DNA of 64,000 nucleotides from an uncultured Roseicyclus sp. (GTDB lineage: Bacteria; Pseudomonadota; Alphaproteobacteria; Rhodobacterales; Rhodobacteraceae): assembly GCA_947491935.1 (NCBI GenBank), contig CANLLF010000004.1, positions 558,001-622,000 on the forward strand. The letters run 5' to 3'. The notes under the pieces were generated by a model. The model did not search any database, was not told the origin of the DNA, and saw nothing but the letters and a program-made list of their open reading frames with translations. Shown here one piece after another: positions 36,124 through 44,969 of the stretch. Numbering within the stretch: position 1 is the first letter of the stretch; every line of letters begins with the position of its first letter. A program made the translations under genes and the position numbers.

Positions 36124-37263
36124 CTAGACCAATTCGACAGCAACGGACCGCGCCATAACGCGTTCTTCATCGGTCGGGATCACAAGGATCGGTGTGGCGC
36201 CGTCGCCGACAGAGATTGCGTTCGCAGCATTCGCCTCGGGTGCGATCCGAAGGCCGAGATAATCCATTCCCACGGTTGCGCGCGCCCGGATTTCAGCGGC
36301 GTTCTCGCCGATGCCGCCACAGAAGACCAGGCCATCAAGCCCGCCCAGGATAGCGGACATCGCGCCAAGTTCACGCCGGATCCGGAACACGTAATAATCG
36401 ATGGCCTCCGCCGCCTCCGGAGTATCGCTTCCAAGCAAGGTGCGCATGTCATGGCTGATGCCGGACAGGCCCTTCAGGCCGCTTTCCTCGTAAAGCATCG
36501 TCTTGATCTGGCTGGCTGACAGCCCGCGATCCATCAGATAAAGCACCGCGCCTGGGTCAAGCTGCCCGCAGCGGGTCCCCATCGGCAGACCGTCGAGCGC
36601 CGACAAGCCCATAGTGGAGCCAATGCTTTTCCCGCCTCTTATCGCGCACATCGATGCGCCATTGCCCAGATGCGCCACCACGACCCGTCCGGCATGGAGC
36701 GCGGGCCAATCCCATGCCAACACGCCTGAAATGTAGTCGTAGGACAAGCCGTGAAACCCGTAGCGCCGCACGCCCTCGTCGTAGAACCGGCGGGGCAGGG
36801 CGAAGGTATCGTTCACCCAAGGGTGTCCACGGTGAAACGCGGTATCGAAACAGCCGATCTGCAACGCATCCGGGAATGCGGCAAGGGCGGTGTCCACCAT
36901 CGACAGGTTGTGGGGCTGGTGAAGCGGGGCAAGCGGTGCCAAGGCCGCCAGGCGTTGCAGGACATCGGGCGTCAGTCGGGCAGGCGCGTCGAACTCGGTG
37001 CCGCCATGGACGATCCGATGGCCGACGCCGACGATCTGGCGCCCCTCGGCGATGGCATCAACGGCCCGCAGGATCGCGGTAAGCGCGGCCGCGTGGTCAG
37101 CGGCCCCGATCTCGACCGCCGGATCGTCCCCCAGCATCAGTCGCGCGGCGGGGCCCAAGTTTTCGACCTGCCCCTCAACCAGCAGATCCGGTTCGGTCGC
37201 CGCGCCGTAGAGCCCGAATTTGATTGATGAGCTGCCTGCATTGAGGGTGAGGATCAAGGCCAC
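36124..37263 (-). CDS. ackA: Acetate kinase
   Basis: A 379-residue acetate kinase interconverting acetate + ATP and acetyl phosphate + ADP. NAGSSSIKFGLYG at the N-terminus, HRIVHGG, RRYGFHGLSYDYISG, HLGNGASM and GTRCGQLDPG are the family signatures. The GTG start at 37263 follows AAGGAGCCTGAT, a strong ribosome site. No phosphotransacetylase or phosphoketolase gene adjoins it. It stands alone, convergent with the ROK gene. Confidence 0.93.
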   Translation of the reverse strand: MALILTLNAGSSSIKFGLYGAATEPDLLVEGQVENLGPAARLMLGDDPAVEIGAADHAAALTAILRAVDAIAEGRQIVGVGHRIVHGGTEFDAPARLTPDVLQRLAALAPLAPLHQPHNLSMVDTALAAFPDALQIGCFDTAFHRGHPWVNDTFALPRRFYDEGVRRYGFHGLSYDYISGVLAWDWPALHAGRVVVAHLGNGASMCAIRGGKSIGSTMGLSALDGLPMGTRCGQLDPGAVLYLMDRGLSASQIKTMLYEESGLKGLSGISHDMRTLLGSDTPEAAEAIDYYVFRIRRELGAMSAILGGLDGLVFCGGIGENAAEIRARATVGMDYLGLRIAPEANAANAISVGDGATPILVIPTDEERVMARSVAVELV

Positions 37264-37429
37264 ATCAGGCTCCTTCAGTCATTCATCTGTTGCCGTCAGG
37301 ATGGGCCGTGGCTTGGTCCGCGCGGAATGCGGCATAGGCACCCGGCTTGAGCGTACGTGATCAGGTTTGGTGGCCGAGGTTGCGGCCACCCCTGTCGCAG
37401 GATGTCCTGGCTCTACCGCGGCCCCGCGA
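37264..37429. other. Intergenic region with a short hairpin
   Basis: A 166-nt gap between the flavoprotein gene and ackA, both leftward. It holds a 7-bp stem GGTGGCC (37369–37375) / GGCCACC (37384–37390) with an 8-nt loop and no T-run, and the ackA ribosome site at its left end. No gene is seen. Confidence 0.4.
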
Positions 37430-38734
37430 TCAGCGGGTTACAAGGTAATCGAGGAATTTCATCCAGCGGATGACGAACGGCAGCCCCATGACCTTGAGAT
37501 TGCGCAGCGGGATGGCCGCCACATCCGTCACCGGGAACGGTAACGCGTCAGGCTCCGCGCCCAATATGCGTTCCGCCATGACGCGGCCCATGACGTTCGA
37601 CATCGCCACGCCCCGCCCATTATAGCCAAGCCCCACGATCAGGCCCTTCTGTGGCTCGTGCAGGTGCGGCAGATGATCGTCAGTGATTGCGATCCGCCCG
37701 CCCCAGCGGAACGACCAGTTCACGCCTTTCAACTGCGGAAAGACGCGCTCGGCATCCTGTTTCAACCACTGGAACCCGGCCAGATCGCCATTCCTGTCCG
37801 GCTGGCCGTGGCCTCCATAGACCATTCGGTTGTCGGGCTCCCGTCGCGCATACATGATGACCCGCCGACTGTCGGAAATCGTGTGGCCATTGGGCAGGAC
37901 CTCACCAATGATATCATCGGGCAGCGGATCGGTTGCGATCTGGATCGGTGTTATGGGAATGACGGACCGGGCAAGTTCGGGCACGAGGTCGTCCGAATAT
38001 CCGTTGGTTGCAACCACAACCCAATCGGACGTGATCCGCCCGCCCGCGGTGCCGATGGCCCAACCTTTGTCTGTCTTTTTCAACGACTCCACGGCGCTTT
38101 GGCCGAAGATCTGCACGCCCCGGCTTTTGGCGGCATTTGCCAGCCCGCGGGCAAACATCAGGGGCTGCAATGCGCCGCCGCGTGGGTTCACCATGCCGGA
38201 TCGATAGGCGCGGCTGCCCGATAGCGAGACAACATCGCCGGCCCCGACAATCGACATCTCGGCGCCGATCGCGTTCCAGTTCCGAATATCGGCTTCGGAT
38301 TTCCGATGCGCCGCCCTATTGTGGTGGACCCGCAGCCATCCCTTTTGGCGGGCCTGGCATTCGATCTGGTAGGTCTTGATCAGGTCAAAGATCTCATCCG
38401 CCGAATTCAGCGATGCCTCCGCCAGCCGATCAAACGTTTTGCCGCCCACGATTTGCCTGATCCTGTCGGGCGAATTGAACGGCATCATCGGGTTGACCTG
38501 CCCACCCGTCCGCCCTGACGCACCCGCCCCGACATCGCCCGCATCCACCACCGCCACACGCGTCCCGGCCTCGGCCAGGGCAAGGGCCGCCCGAAGGCCC
38601 GTATATCCCGCGCCGATCACCGCAACATCGACATTCAGATCGCCCGCCAGCGGCGGATTGGCAGCTTCATCCGGTGCGGTGTGCATCCAGAGCGAGGCGG
38701 GCTTTACCGTCGCTGAGGCTGTGGGGGCATTCAT
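37430..38734 (-). CDS. FAD-dependent oxidoreductase (PuuB/OrdL type)
   Basis: A 434-residue DAO-family flavoprotein. FAD motif VAVIGAGYTGLRAAL is at about 31–45, GASGRTGGQVNP follows, and the C-terminal GRGVAMSNVMGR is typical of γ-glutamylputrescine-oxidase-like proteins. It would oxidise a primary or secondary amine, with FAD as cofactor. ATG at 38734 begins a normal N-terminus; the ribosome site is weak. A half-site TACGGAAC (38748–38755) matching the palindrome before the taurine-type transporter suggests control by the neighbouring IclR protein. Confidence 0.85.
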   Translation of the reverse strand: MNAPTASATVKPASLWMHTAPDEAANPPLAGDLNVDVAVIGAGYTGLRAALALAEAGTRVAVVDAGDVGAGASGRTGGQVNPMMPFNSPDRIRQIVGGKTFDRLAEASLNSADEIFDLIKTYQIECQARQKGWLRVHHNRAAHRKSEADIRNWNAIGAEMSIVGAGDVVSLSGSRAYRSGMVNPRGGALQPLMFARGLANAAKSRGVQIFGQSAVESLKKTDKGWAIGTAGGRITSDWVVVATNGYSDDLVPELARSVIPITPIQIATDPLPDDIIGEVLPNGHTISDSRRVIMYARREPDNRMVYGGHGQPDRNGDLAGFQWLKQDAERVFPQLKGVNWSFRWGGRIAITDDHLPHLHEPQKGLIVGLGYNGRGVAMSNVMGRVMAERILGAEPDALPFPVTDVAAIPLRNLKVMGLPFVIRWMKFLDYLVTR

Positions 38735-38745
38735 ATAGGTCTCGC

Positions 38746-38755
38746 AATACGGAAC
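38746..38755. promoter_or_regulatory. Half-site of the second IclR operator
   Basis: AATACGGAAC repeats the left arm of the palindrome at 39695–39710 (there ATACGGAAC). It lies 12 nt upstream of the flavoprotein start. Only one arm is clear, so the call is tentative. Confidence 0.35.
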
Positions 38756-38799
38756 ACACCTCTTATTTTGTGAGAGACCTCCGCCGTCGGTCAAGCCCC

Positions 38800-39573
38800 T
38801 TACTGCAGGGTCGCGTCCCATCCATTGAGCGATGAGATATCCGATGCGGCACGGATCAGATGCGGCGCATAGCGCTCCACCTGCTCTGGCGTGGCATTGT
38901 CCGTGATTGTCCAGACGGACAGGCAGGCCGACACATCGCCCTGGGCATCCCGGATCGGGGCGGCCATGCCGATCACGTGGAGATATTCCTCGCAGATGGC
39001 CAAGGCATACCCGCGCGCACGGATGTCGGGCATTTCGGCTTCGAGATCCGCCGCTTCGGTTTTCGTGAATTCGGTGAATTTCGCAAGCTTCATCGTCGCC
39101 AGCATTTCGGCCCGGCGTTTGTCGGTCATGTAGGCCAGAAACACCTTGCCCGCAGCGGTGTTGTGGAGGGGCGCCCGATCACCGGCGCGGGCGGCCAGAC
39201 GAAGCGACAAGCGATCGGAGGTCCGCAGGTACAAAATGAACTCATCGTCGTGGATCGACAGGGCCGCATTCATCCCGGTGATCTCGCTCAGCGCATCCAT
39301 GGCGGGCACGGCGATGTCCTGGATGTCCGTGCGATGCCAACTGGCCCGCGCCCAGAGCTTCAGACGGGGGCCGGTGAAGTAGGTGCGGCTATGTTCATCA
39401 TAGCTGATCATGTCTTCGCTTTTGAGCACCGCCAGGATGCGGTGGCAGGAGCTTTTGACGAAGCCGGTGCGCGCCACGATTTCGGAAAACGGAAGTGGTT
39501 TTCGCGCCATGCTGATCACGTCCATGATCATTGCGCATTTCGTGACGATGGAGCTTTCCGTCGTGCGGGCCAA
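38800..39573 (-). CDS. IclR-family transcriptional regulator
   Basis: A 257-residue regulator. The N-terminal winged helix–turn–helix contains FSEIVARTGFVKSSCHRILAVLKSEDM, and the C-terminal effector domain contains AAGKVFLAYM and GYALAICEEYLHVIGMAAPI. TTG at 39573 is proposed because GGGAG lies 8 nt upstream; GTG at 39615 would add 14 residues but has a poorly spaced ribosome site. It is divergent from the taurine-type transporter and upstream of the flavoprotein on its own strand. It probably controls both. Confidence 0.85.
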   Translation of the reverse strand: MARTTESSIVTKCAMIMDVISMARKPLPFSEIVARTGFVKSSCHRILAVLKSEDMISYDEHSRTYFTGPRLKLWARASWHRTDIQDIAVPAMDALSEITGMNAALSIHDDEFILYLRTSDRLSLRLAARAGDRAPLHNTAAGKVFLAYMTDKRRAEMLATMKLAKFTEFTKTEAADLEAEMPDIRARGYALAICEEYLHVIGMAAPIRDAQGDVSACLSVWTITDNATPEQVERYAPHLIRAASDISSLNGWDATLQ

Positions 39574-39687
39574 TGTGTTGTCTCCCGGGTTCGGCCACTT
39601 TGCGCGGATCGACACGCTCCTGCGCGCGCTTCACTCCGCGTTCCACCATAAGAAAAAGGTTGACGCATAGTCCGCTTTGGATAGCCT

Positions 39688-39710
39688 TGCTATACGGAAC
39701 GCGAGTTCCG
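39688..39710. promoter_or_regulatory. Extended −10 promoter overlapped by a palindromic operator
   Basis: TGCTATAC (39688–39695) looks like an extended −10 element. It runs into CGGAAC-GCGA-GTTCCG (39695–39710), an inverted repeat with 6-bp arms. The site lies 105 nt upstream of the taurine-type binding-protein gene, in the gap with the divergent IclR gene. A GGAA..TTCC inverted repeat is common for IclR-family operators, so repression by the adjacent IclR protein is likely. Confidence 0.55.
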
Positions 39711-39814
39711 CAATGCAGGAGTCTAAGGCGCGAATCAAAAAAAGCAACTGCAGTCGAAAAAGGGCTGTCGACACACTGCCAAAACAAATCAGACCTTCTC
39801 AACAGGAGAGTAAT

Positions 39815-40816
39815 ATGAAGAAGACAATCGCCACGTTGCTGGCCGGAACCGCTATCCTCGCCAGCGGCCAGGCTGCATTGGCCGATGGCCACATCGAAGA
39901 GATCACCGTGGCCTACTTCCTTGAATGGCCGCTGCCCTTGTACGAAGCCTGGGCCAATGGCGAATTCGAAGAAGCCATGGGGATCGATTTGAACTGGGTT
40001 TCGTTTGAAACCGGGACCGCAATGTCGGCGGCCATGGCGTCCGGTGACGTCCAGATCGCCGTGTCGCAAGGTCTTCCGCCCTTCGTGGTTGCCGCATCCG
40101 CGGGCCAGGACCTGCAGGTCGTCGACGTGGCCGTGACCTATGCCGACAACGACAACTGCGTCGTGCGCTCGGATCTGGAAATCGATGCCGACAACGCCTC
40201 CGAGTTGTCCGGTCGCCGCGTTGCCGTACCGCTGGGCACCGCCGCCCATTACGGCTTCCTGCGCCAGATGGAGCATTTCGGCGTTGATCTCGCGAGCCTC
40301 GACATTGTTGACATGGCTCCGCCCGAAGGCGCCGCCGCTCTGTCGCAGGGTGCGGTTGATTTCGCATGCGGCTATGGCGGTGGTCTGACCCGTATGCTGG
40401 AATACGGCAACGTGCTGCTGACAGGTGACGAAAAGACGGAGCTGGGCATCCTGGTGTTCGACGTGATCTCGGCGCCCGCCGAGTTCGTAGCGGAAAACCC
40501 CGATCTCGTGGCGCAGTTCGTGGCCGTCGGCCAGGCCGCAAACGAGCGCTGGAATTCCGGAGAAGGCGGCGACGAGATGCTGGCCGTGATCGCCGAACGT
40601 GCCGGTATGGACCTTGAAGGGGCCCGTGCCGCGATCTCCACCATGGGCTTCCCCGATGCGGACACCGTGTTGGGTGAAACGTGGATGGGCGGCGGCATGT
40701 CCGAGTTCATGCTGGGCGTGGCGAACGTGTTCGTGGAAGCAGGCTCGATCGACAGCGCGCTGTCGAGCTACGAGGACGCGGTGAACCCCGGGCCTCTGAG
40801 CGCCGCGGCCAACTGA
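39815..40816 (+). CDS. ABC transporter substrate-binding protein (taurine/sulfonate TauA type)
   Basis: A 333-residue periplasmic binding protein of the TauA/SsuA/NMT1 group. The signal peptide spans about 1–23 (MKKTIA...AALADG). VAYFLEWPLPLYEAW, SGDVQIAVSQGLPPFVVAASAG and TWMGGGMSEFM match TauA-type proteins. ATG at 39815 follows AGGAGAG. No taurine-catabolic gene (tpa, xsc, tauXY) is nearby, so the ligand may be another small amine or sulfonate; the neighbouring amine-oxidase-type flavoprotein favours an amine. Confidence 0.85.
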   Translation: MKKTIATLLAGTAILASGQAALADGHIEEITVAYFLEWPLPLYEAWANGEFEEAMGIDLNWVSFETGTAMSAAMASGDVQIAVSQGLPPFVVAASAGQDLQVVDVAVTYADNDNCVVRSDLEIDADNASELSGRRVAVPLGTAAHYGFLRQMEHFGVDLASLDIVDMAPPEGAAALSQGAVDFACGYGGGLTRMLEYGNVLLTGDEKTELGILVFDVISAPAEFVAENPDLVAQFVAVGQAANERWNSGEGGDEMLAVIAERAGMDLEGARAAISTMGFPDADTVLGETWMGGGMSEFMLGVANVFVEAGSIDSALSSYEDAVNPGPLSAAAN

Positions 40817-40826
40817 TCAGGTTCCC

Positions 40827-40860
40827 GAAGGGGCCCGGTGTTCCGGGCCCCTTCTTCTTT
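40827..40860 (+). terminator. Strong hairpin with T-rich tail after the binding-protein gene
   Basis: GAAGGGGCCCGG (40827–40838) and CCGGGCCCCTTC (40843–40854) form a perfect 12-bp stem with a 4-nt loop, followed by TTCTTT. It has the form of an intrinsic terminator inside the operon, so it should reduce expression of the ATPase and permease genes relative to the binding protein. Confidence 0.7.
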
Positions 40861-40897
40861 TCCCTCTTTTCGTCTTTACGAGACAGGAGTGCCACGC

Positions 40898-41704
40898 ATG
40901 ACCGGCTTGGCTATCAGAAATGTCTCCATGCGCTTCGACCTGCCGGGTGGCGGGGCCGTGCAAGCGCTGGAAAATGTGTCGCTCGACATCAAACAGGGCG
41001 AAATCCTGAGCGTCCTGGGGCCGTCCGGATGCGGCAAGACCACGCTTCTCAATATCGTGGCGGGCTTTCTTGCCCCGACGGAGGGCGTGATCGAGTTGAA
41101 CGGGCACGAAGTGCACGGGCCGGATGCCGAACGCGGCATGGTGTTCCAGAAAGGCGCCCTGTTCGAATGGATGAGCGTCCGCGAGAATGTCAGCTTTGGG
41201 CCGAGGATGAAGGGCCAGCGTGCGGCGCAATATGCCGAGAACGTAGATCACCTGCTGGATGTCGTGGGTCTGCAGGATTTCAAGGAAAAGGCGATTTATG
41301 AGCTGTCTGGCGGCATGCAGCAGCGTGTGGCTTTGGCCCGCTGCCTGGCCAATGATCCGGACGTCATCTTGATGGACGAACCGCTTGGCGCGCTTGATGC
41401 GCTGACGCGCGAGAAGATGCAAAGCCTTGTGCTGAAGCTCTGGAAAGAGACTGGCAAGACGATCATCCTGATCACCCACTCCGTCGAAGAAGCGCTGCTT
41501 CTGGGCGAGCGGTTGATCGTGATGGCCCCGCGCCCCGGTCGTATCCACAAGGAATACAACCTCCCCTTTGCGGATGAAGGCGTTGATGCCGATCTGCGCG
41601 AAGTGAAGAAGAACCCCAAATTCGCGGAGGTGCGCGAGGAAATCCTCGGCATGATCTGGGATATGGAAGAAGAGATTATGGGCAGAACGGAGGCCGCACA
41701 ATGA
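40898..41704 (+). CDS. ABC transporter ATP-binding protein (TauB type)
   Basis: A 268-residue ATPase of the nitrate/sulfonate/taurine family. Walker A GPSGCGKTT, signature LSGGMQQRVALARCL, Walker B VILMDEPLGALDALTR and H-loop ITHSVEEALLLG are present. ATG at 40898 follows AGGAG. It overlaps the permease start by 4 nt (ATGA). Confidence 0.9.
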   Translation: MTGLAIRNVSMRFDLPGGGAVQALENVSLDIKQGEILSVLGPSGCGKTTLLNIVAGFLAPTEGVIELNGHEVHGPDAERGMVFQKGALFEWMSVRENVSFGPRMKGQRAAQYAENVDHLLDVVGLQDFKEKAIYELSGGMQQRVALARCLANDPDVILMDEPLGALDALTREKMQSLVLKLWKETGKTIILITHSVEEALLLGERLIVMAPRPGRIHKEYNLPFADEGVDADLREVKKNPKFAEVREEILGMIWDMEEEIMGRTEAAQ

Positions 41705-42993
41705 TCCCCCTTCTGATCTATGTCGGCATCTTCGTTGTCGCCTTCTTCGCGGTGCGCGCCGTCGCTGGCGGCATTGCGCGCACCGGGTTCTCGTCGCTGA
41801 AAACGGTCACGTTCGGGGACGAAAGCGCTGTTACGCCGGACCGGCGCGCATCGGTGATCTCGATCCTGACGCTGTTCTTTTTGTGGGCCACCTTTACCGG
41901 ATCGGCCCTGATCCCGTCCTTCCTGCACATGCCCGGCCCGCCCTTGGGTCTGCATACGTTCGAGCACACGGTGCAGAACGCCGAGGGCGAGACGGATACC
42001 GCAACCGTGACTTTCCTGCTGTTCGAGACCGAACAGGACGCGGAGGGCAACGATTTGCCCGACCCAGAGCCGCCCGTCGTGGAGCCGGGCGATGGCTTTG
42101 CGCTCAACGACAGCCTGATCATCGAGGCCTACGGCTCGGAACTGGCGCGCCTGCAGGATAACGATGAGCTGACCCGCGATGACGGCACCACCATCGTCGC
42201 CGTGAACGGGCAACCGATCAGCCCGGGCGACCGGCTTGATTTCGGCTTCGGGACGATCTCGATGTCGACGCGCGGCTCGCTCAACATCCTGCCCGACCAA
42301 GGCTGGCAGATGGAGCCAATCTGGCTCCCCGCGCCCGAATCGGTGGCCGTGCGGTTCTGGGACATCCTGTGGAACGGGTTCCGTAACTTCTCGCTGGCCG
42401 AACATCTGGGCTATTCGCTGTTCCGGGTTGTCGTCGGTTTCGTTCTGGGGGCCTTAGTCGGTATCCCGCTGGGCTACGCGATGGGGCTGAGCAACTGGTT
42501 CCGGGGCTGGTTCGACCCGATCGTCGAGTTCATGCGCCCAGTTCCACCCTTGGCGCTGATCCCGCTGGTCATCATCTGGGCGGGCATCGGCGAGACCGGC
42601 AAGATCGTACTCCTCTTCCTCGCGGCCTTATGGATCATGGCCATTGCCGCGCGGGCGGGCGTGTCGGGGGTGAACATCTCCAAGGTACACGCGGCCTATT
42701 CGCTTGGTGCCAGCAAGTGGCAGATCATGCGCCACGTCATCATGCCCAACTCGCTACCGGAGATCTTCACCGGTGCCCGCGTGGCCATGGGCGTGTGTTG
42801 GGGCACGGTGGTTGCCGCGGAACTTGTGGCTGCGGAACAGGGCGCGGGCATGATGATCATGGTCGCATCGCGGTTCCAGAACACTGATATCGTGATCCTC
42901 GGCATTATCCTGATCGGGATCATCGGCTTCGGCATCGACATCCTGATGCGCTGGGCCGAGCGGATCCTGGTGCCCTGGAAAGGCCGCAGCTGA
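41701..42993 (+). CDS. ABC transporter permease (TauC type) with a long N-terminal extension
   Basis: A 430-residue permease; TauC-type proteins are usually about 250–290 residues. The core permease occupies about 215–425, with the EAA loop HAAYSLGASKWQIMRHVIMPNSLPE. In front are two extra hydrophobic segments (about 2–25 and 50–72) and a hydrophilic, acidic domain of about 130 residues, probably periplasmic (containing TEQDAEGNDLPDPEPP). The extension could contact the binding protein or sense the ligand. The assignment as permease is secure; the role of the extension is unknown. Confidence 0.87.
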   Translation: MIPLLIYVGIFVVAFFAVRAVAGGIARTGFSSLKTVTFGDESAVTPDRRASVISILTLFFLWATFTGSALIPSFLHMPGPPLGLHTFEHTVQNAEGETDTATVTFLLFETEQDAEGNDLPDPEPPVVEPGDGFALNDSLIIEAYGSELARLQDNDELTRDDGTTIVAVNGQPISPGDRLDFGFGTISMSTRGSLNILPDQGWQMEPIWLPAPESVAVRFWDILWNGFRNFSLAEHLGYSLFRVVVGFVLGALVGIPLGYAMGLSNWFRGWFDPIVEFMRPVPPLALIPLVIIWAGIGETGKIVLLFLAALWIMAIAARAGVSGVNISKVHAAYSLGASKWQIMRHVIMPNSLPEIFTGARVAMGVCWGTVVAAELVAAEQGAGMMIMVASRFQNTDIVILGIILIGIIGFGIDILMRWAERILVPWKGRS

Positions 42994-43017
42994 TCCCGCC
43001 TGATCGGATGTGAATTG

Positions 43018-43050
43018 AAAACGCACCGGCCTGATGGGTCGGTGCGTTTT
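43018..43050. terminator. Bidirectional terminator between convergent operons
   Basis: AAAACGCACCG (43018–43028) and CGGTGCGTTTT (43040–43050) form a perfect 11-bp stem with an 11-nt loop and A and T tracts on opposite sides. It separates the rightward taurine-type transporter (stop 42993) from the leftward racemase-fold gene (stop 43060). Confidence 0.85.
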
Positions 43051-43059
43051 GCGTTGATG

Positions 43060-43806
43060 CTAGCAGTCCAGAAGCCGATAGGGGCCTCGGATCACATCGC
43101 CGATCCCTGCCATCCGGCCCATGTGCCATGCCAGCGCAAGGTTGCTTCCGAAGACGGGGATATCCAACTCAGCCTCCAGATCCGTGATCACATCAAGCGT
43201 CCGCAAATTTGTGCAGGAGAGGAAGATCCCGTCGATATCCGCCGCCCCGGCCAGATTGCGCGCCGCATCGGCGATGGAGGCCGGATCGATACGCGCCACA
43301 TTGGCCTCCACCTCCTCTCCAAAGCTGACGGTTCGCGCCACCGGCGTCCCCGCCGCCACAAAGGCCTCGGCCAGCACATTGGCAATGTCGGACGTATAGG
43401 GCGACACGATCCCAAGGCGCTTGATGCCCAATTGGGTGCAGGCCATCCTTGCCGCATCAAGGGGGTTGCAGACGTGCCGCGTTGCGCAGGCGCCTTTCAC
43501 CAACCTCTCCACCTCGCTCGGTCCGATCAGCGTGGTGCCCGACGTGCATCCGTAACCCACAGCATCGAACTGCGCCGCGCGTGGAAGCAAGCGCGCCGCG
43601 GCGGGCAGGTCCACGCCCATCTGCGCGATCATCTCGGGCGTCAACTCCGCGCCCGACGGGATACGCGTGATGTAAAGGGCAATGCCCGGATCAGATAGCA
43701 GGCGGCGAAAGTCCTGCTCGATCGTCTCATCCGTTTGCAACACGATCAGGCCCAGGGTTGCCGTTGTCCCGATAGATCCGATCAGGTCGTAGGGGGCATG
43801 TGTCAC
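43060..43806 (-). CDS. Aspartate/glutamate racemase-family protein (EutA/arylmalonate decarboxylase-like)
   Basis: A 248-residue protein of the racemase superfamily that includes maleate isomerase, arylmalonate decarboxylase and the ectoine-utilisation protein EutA. Both catalytic-type cysteines are present: GYGCTSGT and LSCTNLRT. SNLALAWHMGRMAG near the C-terminus resembles EutA. Its start overlaps the M24 gene stop by 4 nt. In ectoine clusters EutA adjoins an M24 hydrolase and a PLP dehydratase, the same three types as here, but the deacetylase and cyclodeaminase genes are missing. Substrate unknown. Confidence 0.78.
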   Translation of the reverse strand: MTHAPYDLIGSIGTTATLGLIVLQTDETIEQDFRRLLSDPGIALYITRIPSGAELTPEMIAQMGVDLPAAARLLPRAAQFDAVGYGCTSGTTLIGPSEVERLVKGACATRHVCNPLDAARMACTQLGIKRLGIVSPYTSDIANVLAEAFVAAGTPVARTVSFGEEVEANVARIDPASIADAARNLAGAADIDGIFLSCTNLRTLDVITDLEAELDIPVFGSNLALAWHMGRMAGIGDVIRGPYRLLDC

Positions 43807-44969
43807 AGGGTGATCTCCGGCATCTCGGCGGGCGCGCGGGCTGACAGAAGCTCCGGCCCCTCCGGGCGCAACAAGATGTTTTCCTCATGCACAAGAATGC
43901 GCCCCGGTGCGATTTCGGCCGATGGCTCGAATGTCAGAACCATACCGTCGCGCAACTCGGTTCGATCCTTCGGTGTGAAGGACGGCCATTCGGTTAGTGT
44001 CACGCCAAGGCCGTGGCCGAACCGCCCGTTGCACGGCCGAACGCCGCTCTCCGCGAGGGATGTGCTCATGATCCGGTGCGCCTCGCTGGCCAGCATGCCA
44101 GGGCGGAGCGTGTCGAGCGCCGCATCCACCGCTTGGTGAAGCGCGGCGTGACTGCGCCGGACATCATCGGCGGGCGGTCCAATCGAGAAGTTGCGATCAA
44201 AGTCGCAGAAATACCCATCCTTCACTGCGCCCGTATCGAGCATGAGGACATCGCCGGTTTGGAGGCTTACGTCATCCGCCGGAGAGATCACATCGCCAGA
44301 TCCGCCCGGCCCCGCGCCGCCCGCAATGTAGCTGACCCAATCCGCGCCTTCGTCCAGAAGCGCCATTTGAAACCGCCGGAAGACATGATCGAGGCGCGGC
44401 GCGTGCTGCACGATCTCGGGCACACGGGTGAAGGCGGCGTCACCGATCCGGCAGGCCGCGCGGATCTTGTCGATTTCGTGCTCGGATTTCACCTCTCGCA
44501 CGCGCTGCACCACGTCCGTGCCGTCGATCAGGCGCGCGGGTCCAAGGTGTCCGATCAACGCATGATAGTCAGCAAGCGGCATTCGTAGGTGCGTTTCAAG
44601 CCCCATCGGTGTCCCGATCAGGCCGATGTCGCCCGCAACCTCGCGCAGTGTATTGGCCAGCAGGCTCACGCCATCATCCACGGGATCGGGGGCATCCCAT
44701 GTCCGGATATCCGCCACCCATGTCCGGGCCATCAGGTCACGCCCGATGGAGGGGATAACGGCGATGGGTTTTCCGTGGGACGGTACAATCACGAACCATG
44801 GGCGCGCGGGGCTCTCCCAGAACCGCGTGAGGAAGCCGGTGGTGTAGAAGATGTCGGCAGCGGTAGTGAGCAGAAGGGCCGATAGCCCTGCGGCCTCCAT
44901 CCGGGTTTGCAATGCTTCAATCCGGCGTTCGTATTCAGCCGCCGGAAAGATCAGAGATCCCTCACCCAT
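43803..44969 (-). CDS. M24-family metallohydrolase (Xaa-Pro peptidase/ectoine hydrolase-like)
   Basis: A 388-residue pita-bread-fold enzyme. An N-terminal creatinase-like domain (about 1–150) precedes the catalytic domain, which keeps the dimetal ligands: Asp in MLDTGAVKDGYFCDFDRNF (two), His in GHGLGVTLTEW, Glu in LTFEPS and Glu in LVHEENILL. Family members cleave Xaa-Pro peptides, creatine or the ectoine ring. It sits between the EutA-like and PLP lyase genes, overlapping both by 4–8 nt, which favours a small cyclic amide or amidine substrate over a peptide. Confidence 0.85.
   Translation of the reverse strand: MGEGSLIFPAAEYERRIEALQTRMEAAGLSALLLTTAADIFYTTGFLTRFWESPARPWFVIVPSHGKPIAVIPSIGRDLMARTWVADIRTWDAPDPVDDGVSLLANTLREVAGDIGLIGTPMGLETHLRMPLADYHALIGHLGPARLIDGTDVVQRVREVKSEHEIDKIRAACRIGDAAFTRVPEIVQHAPRLDHVFRRFQMALLDEGADWVSYIAGGAGPGGSGDVISPADDVSLQTGDVLMLDTGAVKDGYFCDFDRNFSIGPPADDVRRSHAALHQAVDAALDTLRPGMLASEAHRIMSTSLAESGVRPCNGRFGHGLGVTLTEWPSFTPKDRTELRDGMVLTFEPSAEIAPGRILVHEENILLRPEGPELLSARAPAEMPEITL

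Noticed and set aside
37369-37390. Terminator of the 37430–38734 gene
   Set aside because: A 7-bp stem without a T-run on either strand is too weak to call.
39677-39814. Longer taurine-type binding protein starting at 39677
   Set aside because: It would cover the promoter and operator; the ATG at 39815 has a good ribosome site and a standard signal peptide.
39815-42993. Naming the genes tauABC outright
   Set aside because: The family fits, but no taurine-catabolic gene is near and the permease is unusual, so the substrate is left open.
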